From Candidatus Phocaeicola faecipullorum (GTDB lineage Bacteria > Bacteroidota > Bacteroidia > Bacteroidales > Bacteroidaceae): a stretch of 35,986 bases of DNA. Made by a program: the position numbers and the translations under genes. The notes under the pieces were generated by a model. The model saw only the letters and a program-made list of their open reading frames with translations. It made no database searches and was not told the DNA's origin. The stretch is from assembly GCA_018884025.1 (NCBI GenBank), contig JAHLFB010000168.1:1-35986 (forward strand), in the 5' to 3' direction. Every line of letters begins with the position of its first letter. Within the stretch, counting starts at the first letter, position 1. This document shows positions 8,900 through 16,894 of the stretch, piece after piece.

Positions 8900-9949
8900 A
8901 TGAAAAAGAAATACTTATATATCAGCTTGGCGCTTGTCTTGTCGGCAGGCTTGTATTCTTGCGATGACGACGATGCTCCGCTTTATCCGGAAGAAAACGA
9001 TGAGCTGGTGGAGGTTTCGGACGATAAGTCGGGAATAACTGTCAGCTCGGAAAAGATTGACATAATAAAAGGTCAGACCAAAACATTCGAGATTACCGCC
9101 GGGGCGGGCGATTACAGGCTCTCAGTTCTTGACAAGACTGTGGCTGAGGCCGCTATTGAAGGAAATGTAGTGACTGTAAAAAGTCTGGCTCAGGGCAAGA
9201 CCGATATAATACTTTCCGATAGCAATGGAGGTTTCAAGAGTGTAAAGGTGGATGTTTATCTTACGGACAATCTTGTAGCGGATGTAGCAGAGGTCAGCAT
9301 AGAACTGCCGTTCGGCAAGCCTTCGGAGAAAATCATTACAGTGACGGAAGGCAACGGGGGATATGAGGTCTCTTCTGCAAACAGCGATATTGCGACCGTT
9401 GCTGTAGATGGAACGGAGCCTTCCAAGATAAGAGTAAGCTCTTCGCAGGAAGGTGAAACGCAGATTACGATAACCGATTCGCATGGATTGACACTTACGC
9501 TGCCGGTAAAAGTGACTGTCAACAATTCCGCATTCAGTCAGGCTGAGCTTGAAGAGATAATGGCAAAGACGGATAAACAATGTGTTTTGTGGCCAGATAA
9601 TGATTTTGTAAAAAGAGGAGCTAGTCGTGTTGCCATAAATGCAGATCTTAAATCAGAAGTAAATTTGGGTCGTATAGGATTAAAGCATACAGGTGTGTAT
9701 CCTCGAGGGAGTGTAGATAAAGCTTTGACGGTAGCTTTCGAAAGTGATATAAATTATGAAGTTGATAAAGAAGAGACAGGTTTCTTGTACATAAAAGAAA
9801 ATTATGAATATGGAGATAAGGACAAATATAAAGGAGCGAAAGATTGTAAATTCAAAGTTATAAAAAAAGATGCGGACAAACTATGGGCAGTTTTTTATGT
9901 TCAAATTGGAGAAGAGATGGTAAAAGGATATATGATACTTCCAATTTGA
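8900..9949 (+). CDS. Ig-like-repeat lipoprotein of unknown function with divergent C-terminal domain
   Basis: A 349-aa lipoprotein (lipobox LYSC, Cys21, then DDDDAP, a strong acidic surface-type signal). Residues about 45-130 and 130-215 look like two bacterial Ig-like (Big_2-type) repeats: each ends in a consensus-like stretch (QGKTDIILSDSNGGFKSVKV; ETQITITDSHGLTLTLPVKV). The remaining 120 or so residues, from about 225 (after SQAELEEIMAKTDKQ), match nothing I recognise and are rich in Lys, Asp and Glu. GC content drops from about 50% in sampled lines of the first part to about 33% over 9601-9950, so the C-terminal domain may have a separate origin. As the last gene before the terminator, it would be expressed with cassette 1. 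An extra glycan-binding or spacer role is plausible but unproven. Confidence 0.75.
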   Translation: MKKKYLYISLALVLSAGLYSCDDDDAPLYPEENDELVEVSDDKSGITVSSEKIDIIKGQTKTFEITAGAGDYRLSVLDKTVAEAAIEGNVVTVKSLAQGKTDIILSDSNGGFKSVKVDVYLTDNLVADVAEVSIELPFGKPSEKIITVTEGNGGYEVSSANSDIATVAVDGTEPSKIRVSSSQEGETQITITDSHGLTLTLPVKVTVNNSAFSQAELEEIMAKTDKQCVLWPDNDFVKRGASRVAINADLKSEVNLGRIGLKHTGVYPRGSVDKALTVAFESDINYEVDKEETGFLYIKENYEYGDKDKYKGAKDCKFKVIKKDADKLWAVFYVQIGEEMVKGYMILPI

Positions 9950-9968
9950 TTTGAAGTTTTATAATAAG

Positions 9969-10014
9969 CGAGGGGCTATTAGCTGTACGTCGGGCTGATG
10001 GCCTCTCGTTTTTT
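9969..10014 (+). terminator. Intrinsic terminator closing operon A
   Basis: A 10-bp stem with two G-T wobble pairs (left arm CGAGGGGCTA at 9969-9978, right arm TGGCCTCTCG at 9999-10008) and a 20-base loop is followed directly by six T residues (10009-10014). It begins 20 bases after the stop codon of the Ig-like lipoprotein gene. This is a classic rho-independent layout and separates cassette 1 from the next transcription unit. Confidence 0.85.
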
Positions 10015-10364
10015 ATGCGTTCCTCTGTCTTTCAGAAACTTCATTCACGTGCCCGAGGAAAACTTGTTTCGTCCGTTCATAATCTATAAACAGAACCTTT
10101 GTCTATGAATAAAGAAAATAACGGGAAGTTTGCATGTTTATATAAGGACTGAAAACTTTTTTACACGGCATGAATGCAACTTTGTCTATTTATAAAAATA
10201 TTCTTGGTCTCGTTTGCGTTTGCTGCTTGGGGGAGCTACCAGTTCCGAGGAAAGAAGTATTGCCAGTTGCCGGAATGTATTTGTTAATATTTATTCATTA
10301 TTTATTCGTTTTAGTGGCCGATTGTTAACTAAAGTTTATATGGTTTAGTTTTATAATAATTTTC
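10015..10364. other. Intergenic region with no gene seen
   Basis: No credible coding sequence or RNA gene is visible between the operon A terminator and the promoter of operon B. The stretch becomes very AT-rich towards its right end. The only structure I can support is a pair of adjacent 11-base direct repeats at 10289-10310, listed separately. Confidence 0.6.
10289..10310. repeat. Tandem 11-bp direct repeat upstream of operon B promoter
   Basis: ATTTATTCATT (10289-10299) is followed immediately by ATTTATTCGTT (10300-10310), 10 of 11 bases identical. The pair ends 55 bases before the predicted -33 element. Short direct repeats at such a place can be activator sites, but the region is AT-rich and a chance match is possible. 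Confidence 0.35.
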
Positions 10365-10395
10365 TTGGTTTTTTTTTTTTCCCTAAATACATTTG
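10365..10395 (+). promoter_or_regulatory. Bacteroides primary-sigma promoter for operon B
   Basis: TTGG at 10365-10368 (close to the -33 consensus TTTG), a 19-base spacer made mostly of T, and TACATTTG at 10388-10395, an exact match to the Bacteroides -7 consensus TAnnTTTG. Transcription should begin near 10400, giving a leader of about 275 bases before the first start codon at 10678. Confidence 0.72.
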
Positions 10396-10401
10396 CGCAA
10401 A

Positions 10402-10677
10402 CAAGACGACTAACTAATTTAAACTTAAAATTTTATGATTATTTATCGATGAAAAATACTAGCCGTCATTTAGAATTTCGATATAAATGAATGTGCGCTT
10501 ATACTCTCTGTTTGTGCATGTACTTTCTTTTTGAAAGCAGATGCTGATAAGGACTTTTTAATTTAAACTAAACTATTAATCCATTTATTTTTTAACTTGT
10601 ATTTCTTATTGATTGTGTATCAATAATTTACATTTTGTTCTTTTGTTATTTTTTTTATTAATCTTAAAATTTTCTTT
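10402..10677 (+). other. Predicted long 5' untranslated leader of operon B
   Basis: If the promoter at 10365-10395 is used, about 275 bases are transcribed before the ATG at 10678. The leader is AT-rich with several T-runs (for example around 10650-10660) and I find no convincing ORF, strong hairpin or known riboswitch. The length is unusual for a Bacteroides PUL operon and leaves room for post-transcriptional control or a second promoter closer to the gene. Start position is approximate. Confidence 0.4.
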
Positions 10678-12156
10678 ATGAGAAACCGTTTAACATTGTT
10701 GGGCGCGATGTTTGCGCTCATGTTTTTCCACTCATGTTCGGATGATGTGGTGAATGGTGTTTTTGTACCGGAAAAAGAAGACGTGGACAGGGAGAAATCT
10801 TCCCTTACCGTCACGCTGGAAAACCTGGAGATTACCGAAGGGTTGGTAGCCGGGGTGCTGGATCGGAATATTTTTGACGAACATGGGGGAGTGGAGGACG
10901 TGTCAAAGTCCGATTTGTTGCTCCAGAAACCTGTGACCTCTTCAAAGGTGGAATTTGACGATTTGACCGCCTATTACAAGTCGAACATTTATGTCAACGT
11001 TTTTAAGGAAGAGGGAGATTTGTTTACTCCCGTCACTAACAGGACAAGCCAGTTGGAATATTTTGTCACTTTCGGCAGGGTAGAAAAGACCATCGATTGT
11101 GGGGCCGCTGACACCGACCCTATCAAGCAGACTGTCATCAGCGGTACGGTGCCTGCCGAATATGTGGGAAAAGACTTGTATTTGGTACTGAAAGAAAACC
11201 GTGAGGCCTTTATCACTTCCATTCAGGCCGGAGGGGATATTGACGAAGGAACTTATGAGGGAAAATGCATTTCGGAGGACACGGAGGTGAAATTTGTGAT
11301 TGATACTCCGTCGTTCGTCAAAAGCTATTCTGTCTTTCTGGTAAGCCCGGAAGAAGGAGTGCCTTATCTGGAGTATGCGCTACAGGACATAAATTACGAT
11401 TTGACGGAGGTAAACTTCACTTTCAAGAAAGAAGAAAAGAAACAGATTGTGGTGACTGCTATAAGAGGAGAAGAGCCTCTTAATGACCATGAAGCATATT
11501 TGATAGAGTCTGAAAAATGGCCAGAGATAAAAGAAATTGTCGAGAAAGAGAAAGGCCGCCCCGAGGAAGGCATGTATGTGGAGAAAAAGACAATAGTAAG
11601 CGGTCAAGTCGTATTCGAAGTATTCTGTACTGAAGGAGAGAAAGAATACAAGGTGTATATTCCGAAATGGAATTCCGGTTATTATGACAGTTATCATGAT
11701 GCTGACGTGACTGTAAATTCCACTGATGCGACATATCCCGTTAACATCGAGTATCCGTATGAACCTGTCGGTGGTGGCGGAGGTATAGAGAAGACTGTGA
11801 GCATAGAAGTCACTCTAAATGAGTTTACTCAATGTAATTTTGGCTTTGACGGTGCTTATGTATATGTGTTGAATGATGCGGAAAAGTTAAAAGATGCAAT
11901 TAATAGCGGACTTGGGGATTTTGAGGGCCTTTATAAATCGGATACAAAGGTTAATAGTATAAATGATTTACCGCTTACTTTTTCAATTAGTCAGGTGAAA
12001 TTTAGCACAGACAAAGATATAGCGATATTTGTATATCCTATTATGGATTTTATAGATTTTGGCCAAAAGATTTCCATAGTACGTGAGCGTGGAGCGAATA
12101 TCACAGATGGATTTAAGGTTAATCTTAGTAGGGAAAATTTTGAATATATTCCTTAA
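10678..12156 (+). CDS. Uncharacterised lipoprotein, first gene of operon B, possible surface glycan-binding protein
   Basis: A 492-aa lipoprotein (lipobox FHSC, Cys20, followed by SDDVVN). I do not recognise a named family. The sequence looks like a chain of beta-sandwich domains: alternating short hydrophobic strands throughout residues 40-350 and a glycine run (GGGGG) at residues 365-369 that looks like an interdomain linker. Downstream of this linker (about 370-492) DNA composition changes sharply: sampled lines fall from about 58% GC near 10801 to 25-37% between 11881 and 12060. This is the only gene of block B without a counterpart in the five-gene cassette, though its position at the junction, lipoprotein signal and AT-rich C-terminus recall the Ig-like lipoprotein at 8900. 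SusC begins 20 bases downstream, so it shares the operon B promoter. Binding a glycan at the surface is a guess from context. Confidence 0.7.
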   Translation: MRNRLTLLGAMFALMFFHSCSDDVVNGVFVPEKEDVDREKSSLTVTLENLEITEGLVAGVLDRNIFDEHGGVEDVSKSDLLLQKPVTSSKVEFDDLTAYYKSNIYVNVFKEEGDLFTPVTNRTSQLEYFVTFGRVEKTIDCGAADTDPIKQTVISGTVPAEYVGKDLYLVLKENREAFITSIQAGGDIDEGTYEGKCISEDTEVKFVIDTPSFVKSYSVFLVSPEEGVPYLEYALQDINYDLTEVNFTFKKEEKKQIVVTAIRGEEPLNDHEAYLIESEKWPEIKEIVEKEKGRPEEGMYVEKKTIVSGQVVFEVFCTEGEKEYKVYIPKWNSGYYDSYHDADVTVNSTDATYPVNIEYPYEPVGGGGGIEKTVSIEVTLNEFTQCNFGFDGAYVYVLNDAEKLKDAINSGLGDFEGLYKSDTKVNSINDLPLTFSISQVKFSTDKDIAIFVYPIMDFIDFGQKISIVRERGANITDGFKVNLSRENFEYIP

Positions 12157-12176
12157 TTATTTAATACTTAAGATAA

Positions 12177-15100
12177 ATGAAAAGCAGATTTATTATATTT
12201 TTGCTCTCCATAATTGGATTATGTGGAGTAGCAAACGCCCAAAACATAGAGATAAAGGGGCAGGTGGTCGATAATCAGGGACTGCCATTGATAATGGTGA
12301 ACGTGATAGAAGTGGGTACTACCAATGGTACGGTGACGGACATGGACGGCAACTATACCATAAGCGTGCCTGAAGGCTCTGTAATAGAATTCTCCTTCAT
12401 AGGTTTTACCAGCATAAAGAAAACCGTTTCGGCCGGCATGTCAGAAATAAATGTCACACTGCTGGAAGACACGCAGGTGTTGGACGATGTGGTGGTTACG
12501 GCATTGGGTATAAAGAGGCAGGAAAAGGCTCTGTCGTACAACGTGCAGAGCGTTAAACAGGATGAGTTGACAAGGGTGAAAGACGCCAACCTCATAAACA
12601 GCCTGAGCGGAAAGATTGCCGGTGTGAACATACAGACCAGTTCTTCCGGAGTGGGAGGAGCCACTAAAGTAGTAATGCGAGGAGTGAAGTCGATAGAAGG
12701 AAGCAACAACGCACTGTACGTGATAGACGGTGTGCCGATGTTCAACTCTGTGGGCGAGGAAGGTTCCGGACTTTATACATCCAGAGGCTCTACCGAAGGC
12801 ATAGCCGACCTCAATCCCGAGGATATAGAGTCGATGACTGTCCTGACGGGAGCGTCCGCAGCGGCGTTGTATGGTTCGTCCGCAGCCAATGGGGCAATCC
12901 TTATCACTACCAAGAAAGGAAAAGAAGGCAAGCTGGAAGCCACATTCTCGTCTTCAATGGAGTTTGCCCATCCTTTTGTCATGCCTGAGTTCCAGAATAC
13001 ATACGGCAGTTTGCCAAACGCGGCAGTAAGCTGGGGAGAGAAGCAGGCTTCCACAGGTTATGAACCGACTGATTTTTTCAAGACTTCGGCCACATATACA
13101 AATGCCGTTACCCTCTCCATGGGTACCGAAAAGAGTCAGACGTATGCCTCGCTGGCCGCCACGAATGCCAACGGCCTGATTCCCAACAATACATACGACA
13201 GGTATAACATGACTCTCCGCAATTCAAGCTCTGCGCTCAACGGAAGGTTGAAGATGGACATCGGAGCGCAGTATATCATACAGCGCGACCAGAACATGGT
13301 GAACCAGGGTGAATACATGAATCCGATGGTCGGAGCGTATTTGTATCCAAGAGGACTTGACTGGGCCGATGCCAAGTATTTCGAGATGTGGGACGAGGAA
13401 CGCGGTCTGCTTACGGCGAGCCCTTTCCCACAGGGTGACTATACGATGCAGAATCCTTATTGGGTGGCGTACAGGAACATACGCACATCGGAAAGGAAGA
13501 GGTTTATAGTTTCATTGGGACTTTCTTATCTGATAAAGGAATGGTCGCCGTCCGAGAAGTGGGATATAGCCGCCAGATACAGGATAGACAGAACCAACCA
13601 GGAGTATAAGGACAAGCGTTTTGTCGGTACTGTGCCGACACTGCTTGATGGCGGAACGAAAAACGGTTACTTCGGCCTGGAAAATTCCACCGACATGCAG
13701 AACTATATTGATGTGCTGACCAATCTGACTAAAAACATAGGTGAGGATTATACACTGGCACTGAACGTAGGAGCCAGTCTTACCGACCAGATAAACGACG
13801 GAGTCATCAATCAGGGACCTTTGAGGGAAGACGGACTGCCTAACGTATTCAACGTGCAGAACATAGAGCAAGGTGCTCAGAAGGCGCAGTTCTACCAGAG
13901 AGGATGGAGGGAGCAGACCCAGTCCGTGTTTGGAAGCATGGAAGTCAGCTGGAAAAGATTGCTGTTCCTCACCGTGACAGGACGAAACGACTGGGCTTCG
14001 CAATTGGCAGGCTCGAACAATAAGTCTTTCTTCTATCCTTCAGTAGGATTGTCCGGGATAATCACCGACATGCTTTCGGAGGAACTGAGAAACAAAATGT
14101 ACAACTCCTTATCGTTTGCCAAAATGAGGGTGGCTTATGCGCAGGTGGCATCTCCATTCCAAAGAGGGCTTACAATGCAGCTTAATACTTTCAGCCAGGA
14201 CGACAAGAAGTGGGTGAAAGAAGGATACTACCCGTTGAAGGAACTGAAACCGGAACGCACCAATTCTTTCGAAATCGGATTGACCACGAAATGGATACGT
14301 AACATACTGAACTTTGACATTACTTATTACAAGACTAACACGAAAAACCAGACAATCAGGGCTGCCATGTCCGCTTCATCAGGATATAACTATACTTATG
14401 TGCAGACAGGTAATGTGCAGAACCAGGGAGTGGAAATAACCCTGGGAGCGACGGTTGACTTCGGAAAGAAGTTCACATGGGATACCAATCTTACATACGG
14501 ATATAACAAGAATGAGATAAAGGAACTTGTGGCAAACGTGAAGAACCCTCAGAATCCGAGCGAACCGTTGTTTGAAAAGGATGAACTTTTGAAAGACAAT
14601 TTCGGTAATGCCCAAGTTATATTACGCCCGGGCGGTACATTGGGAGATATTTATGCCAAGACAGACTTCGTGAGGGACGCTTATGGAAACATAGATGTAT
14701 CGCAGGACATAAAGCCAAGGCAAGAGTATCTTAAACTTGGCAGCCTTTTGCCGGATGCCACTATGGGATGGAGAAATGATTTCAGATACGGAAACCTTAA
14801 CTTCGGATTTATGCTTTCGGCCAGATTTGGAGGTATTGTGATTTCGGGAACGCAGGCTGCAATGGATTATTCGGGCGTTTCTAAAGTCACAGCCGATGCC
14901 CGTGACGCCGGCGGAGTTAATCTTGCTCCGGGTGTGGTGGTTCCGGCACAGACATATTATCAGCTGCAAGGCAGACCGAAAGACTATCTGACACAGTATT
15001 ATACTTACAGTGCGACAAATGTGCGTCTGCGCGAAGCGTACATCTCATATAATATCCCCAGGAAATGGTTGGGCAATGTCCTCGACTTGTCTGTATCATT

Positions 15101-15248
15101 AACAGGAAAGAACTTGTGGATGTTGTATTGCAAGGCTCCGTTTGATCCGGAGGCTGTTTCGTCCACAGGAAATTACGCTCAGGGACTTGACTATTTCATG
15201 TTGCCGTCGCAGAGAAGTTTCGGATTTAGCATAAAGGCTAAGTTTTAA
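12177..15248 (+). CDS. SusC-like TonB-dependent outer-membrane transporter without STN domain (cassette 2)
   Basis: A 1023-aa paralogue of the SusC at 79. A signal peptide (about residues 1-21, ending ANA|Q) is followed directly by the carboxypeptidase-regulatory-like domain (IKGQVVDNQGLPLIMVNV), the SusC signature DVVVTALGIKR near residue 105, the plug (YVIDGVPMF, LTGASAAALYG) and the barrel, ending in KAKF. Shared blocks with the first copy include DQNMVNQG, GWREQTQSVF, GRNDWASQLAG and LWMLYCKAPFDPE, so the two are clearly related. It lacks the STN domain, so it should import without signalling to an anti-sigma factor. It sits 20 bases after an unknown lipoprotein gene and 41 bases before SusD. 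GC content is higher than in block C. Confidence 0.95.
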   Translation: MKSRFIIFLLSIIGLCGVANAQNIEIKGQVVDNQGLPLIMVNVIEVGTTNGTVTDMDGNYTISVPEGSVIEFSFIGFTSIKKTVSAGMSEINVTLLEDTQVLDDVVVTALGIKRQEKALSYNVQSVKQDELTRVKDANLINSLSGKIAGVNIQTSSSGVGGATKVVMRGVKSIEGSNNALYVIDGVPMFNSVGEEGSGLYTSRGSTEGIADLNPEDIESMTVLTGASAAALYGSSAANGAILITTKKGKEGKLEATFSSSMEFAHPFVMPEFQNTYGSLPNAAVSWGEKQASTGYEPTDFFKTSATYTNAVTLSMGTEKSQTYASLAATNANGLIPNNTYDRYNMTLRNSSSALNGRLKMDIGAQYIIQRDQNMVNQGEYMNPMVGAYLYPRGLDWADAKYFEMWDEERGLLTASPFPQGDYTMQNPYWVAYRNIRTSERKRFIVSLGLSYLIKEWSPSEKWDIAARYRIDRTNQEYKDKRFVGTVPTLLDGGTKNGYFGLENSTDMQNYIDVLTNLTKNIGEDYTLALNVGASLTDQINDGVINQGPLREDGLPNVFNVQNIEQGAQKAQFYQRGWREQTQSVFGSMEVSWKRLLFLTVTGRNDWASQLAGSNNKSFFYPSVGLSGIITDMLSEELRNKMYNSLSFAKMRVAYAQVASPFQRGLTMQLNTFSQDDKKWVKEGYYPLKELKPERTNSFEIGLTTKWIRNILNFDITYYKTNTKNQTIRAAMSASSGYNYTYVQTGNVQNQGVEITLGATVDFGKKFTWDTNLTYGYNKNEIKELVANVKNPQNPSEPLFEKDELLKDNFGNAQVILRPGGTLGDIYAKTDFVRDAYGNIDVSQDIKPRQEYLKLGSLLPDATMGWRNDFRYGNLNFGFMLSARFGGIVISGTQAAMDYSGVSKVTADARDAGGVNLAPGVVVPAQTYYQLQGRPKDYLTQYYTYSATNVRLREAYISYNIPRKWLGNVLDLSVSLTGKNLWMLYCKAPFDPEAVSSTGNYAQGLDYFMLPSQRSFGFSIKAKF

Positions 15249-15289
15249 GTAAAAAAACTGATATGTGTAACAGACTAAAAATTTAAACC

Positions 15290-16867
15290 ATGAATAAACT
15301 CTTTTTATTTGGCATATTGACAGGTATGGCTGTAGCGGGCTGTACTGACAACTTTGAAGAATATAACAGCGACCCATATGGCGTGACGGACGAGGTGCTG
15401 GCTTCGGGGGGTATAGCCGAACAGGTTGCCAACGATTGCGGAGTGCTGGCCGGAATTGTAATACCGCTGCAGGAAAACTTGTACCAGCAATCAATCAGTC
15501 TGGGCTGTGAAACCCTTTCTGGATATATGGGACAGACAAAACACAGCGATATAGGACGATATAATTATAATGCCGGTTTTATCGAATATCCATTTACGGA
15601 TGAGGAGTCTTTGCCGAAGGTCATAAAGCAGTATAACTCGTTGTCGCTGGCCACTAATGCCAGTCATGACAATGCTTTTTATGCGTGGGGAACCATACTA
15701 AAGGTGGCTGTGCTGCATAGGCTGACAGACATGTACGGGCCGATACCATATGAATTTTCAGGGACTGAGGCACAGAAACCATACCAGACCCAGGAATATA
15801 TTTATAGGAAAATGATTGAAGAACTTACATGGTCGGGTGAAACTTTGTCAAAAACGGTTTTATCTTCTGTTGAGAAAAGTGCTTGGCTTACACATGACGA
15901 TATTTATAGCGGTGATTTGGACAGATGGGTGAAGTTTGCCAACTCGTTGAAATTAAGACTGGCCATGAGAGTTTCCGGCAAACTGCCGGATGAGGCAAAG
16001 AAATGGGCAGAGGAGGCTGTAGCCGCCGGCGTTATGGAAAGTAATACGGAGAATGCAATGAAGCAGACGTCTGATAATCCTTTTTACAAGATGAGCAATA
16101 ACTGGGGTGACACAAGATGTGGTGCCGATATCATATCTTATATGAACGCGTTTTCCGATCCTCGTAGGGAGGCTTATTTTGAAAAAACAAACAGAACCGG
16201 CAATGACGTGTATTTCGGATTGAGGGCAGGTGTCGAACTGCCGGCAAAGGAGGAACTGATAAACTCGTCTTCGAACATTTACTCAAGACCGAAGGTTAGT
16301 GTGTCTGATCCGATAGTGTGGATGAATGCTTCTGAGGTTTACTTCCTGAGGGCTGAGGGAGCACTGAAAAATTGGAATATGGGTGGTTCGGCAGAGGAGT
16401 TTTATGTGAAAGGCATAGAATTGTCAATGAATATGCATGATGTGCCTATAGGAGACTATCTGAACAATGAAGCTAAGAGAGGCGCATTCTCCGACAGCGA
16501 ATATCCTAAATTCAATAATCCTTCTTTTTCGTCTGATATTACGGTAAAGTGGTCGGACAACGATAATGATAATCTGGCCAAAATCATTACCCAGAAATAC
16601 ATAGCAATGTTTCCATACGGTAGTGCCGAGGCATGGGCTGAATGGCGACGCACGGGATACCCGAACTTATTGCCGGCTGTGGATTATAACCATGACGTGA
16701 ATAATATAAAGAAGGACGATTCCGGAGCCGACATGTTTGGATACAGGAGATATCCGTTGCCGCAGATTGAGTATTCGGTTAATACAACCAATGTAGAAAA
16801 CGCCATAAAGGAGGATTTGGAAGGTAATGACAGTCCGAACACTAATGTATGGTGGGCAAGAAAATGA
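15290..16867 (+). CDS. SusD/RagB-family glycan-binding lipoprotein (cassette 2)
   Basis: Partner of the SusC at 12177 and paralogue of the SusD at 3499. Lipobox VAGC at Cys18, followed by TDNFEEY. Family landmarks: TDMYGPIPYEF, WVKFANSLKLRLAMRV, WMNASEVYFLRAEG and RRTGYPNLLPA. The length of 525 aa is typical. The gene is 41 bases after SusC and 27 before the second pseudo-GH18. Divergence from the first SusD outside these core motifs suggests a different or broadened ligand range, but the ligand cannot be deduced. Confidence 0.93.
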   Translation: MNKLFLFGILTGMAVAGCTDNFEEYNSDPYGVTDEVLASGGIAEQVANDCGVLAGIVIPLQENLYQQSISLGCETLSGYMGQTKHSDIGRYNYNAGFIEYPFTDEESLPKVIKQYNSLSLATNASHDNAFYAWGTILKVAVLHRLTDMYGPIPYEFSGTEAQKPYQTQEYIYRKMIEELTWSGETLSKTVLSSVEKSAWLTHDDIYSGDLDRWVKFANSLKLRLAMRVSGKLPDEAKKWAEEAVAAGVMESNTENAMKQTSDNPFYKMSNNWGDTRCGADIISYMNAFSDPRREAYFEKTNRTGNDVYFGLRAGVELPAKEELINSSSNIYSRPKVSVSDPIVWMNASEVYFLRAEGALKNWNMGGSAEEFYVKGIELSMNMHDVPIGDYLNNEAKRGAFSDSEYPKFNNPSFSSDITVKWSDNDNDNLAKIITQKYIAMFPYGSAEAWAEWRRTGYPNLLPAVDYNHDVNNIKKDDSGADMFGYRRYPLPQIEYSVNTTNVENAIKEDLEGNDSPNTNVWWARK

Positions 16868-16894
16868 ATGTAGTTAATATTTAAAATTGGAAGT

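Noticed and set aside
10105-10152. Short ORF of 15 codons in the intergenic region.
   Set aside because: Too short, no ribosome-binding context and no recognisable peptide; typical chance ORF.
10605-10640. Second promoter nearer the operon B start (TACATTTTG at 10629-10637).
   Set aside because: One extra T breaks the -7 consensus and no -33 element sits at 19-21 bases. It remains possible but is much weaker than the one at 10365-10395.
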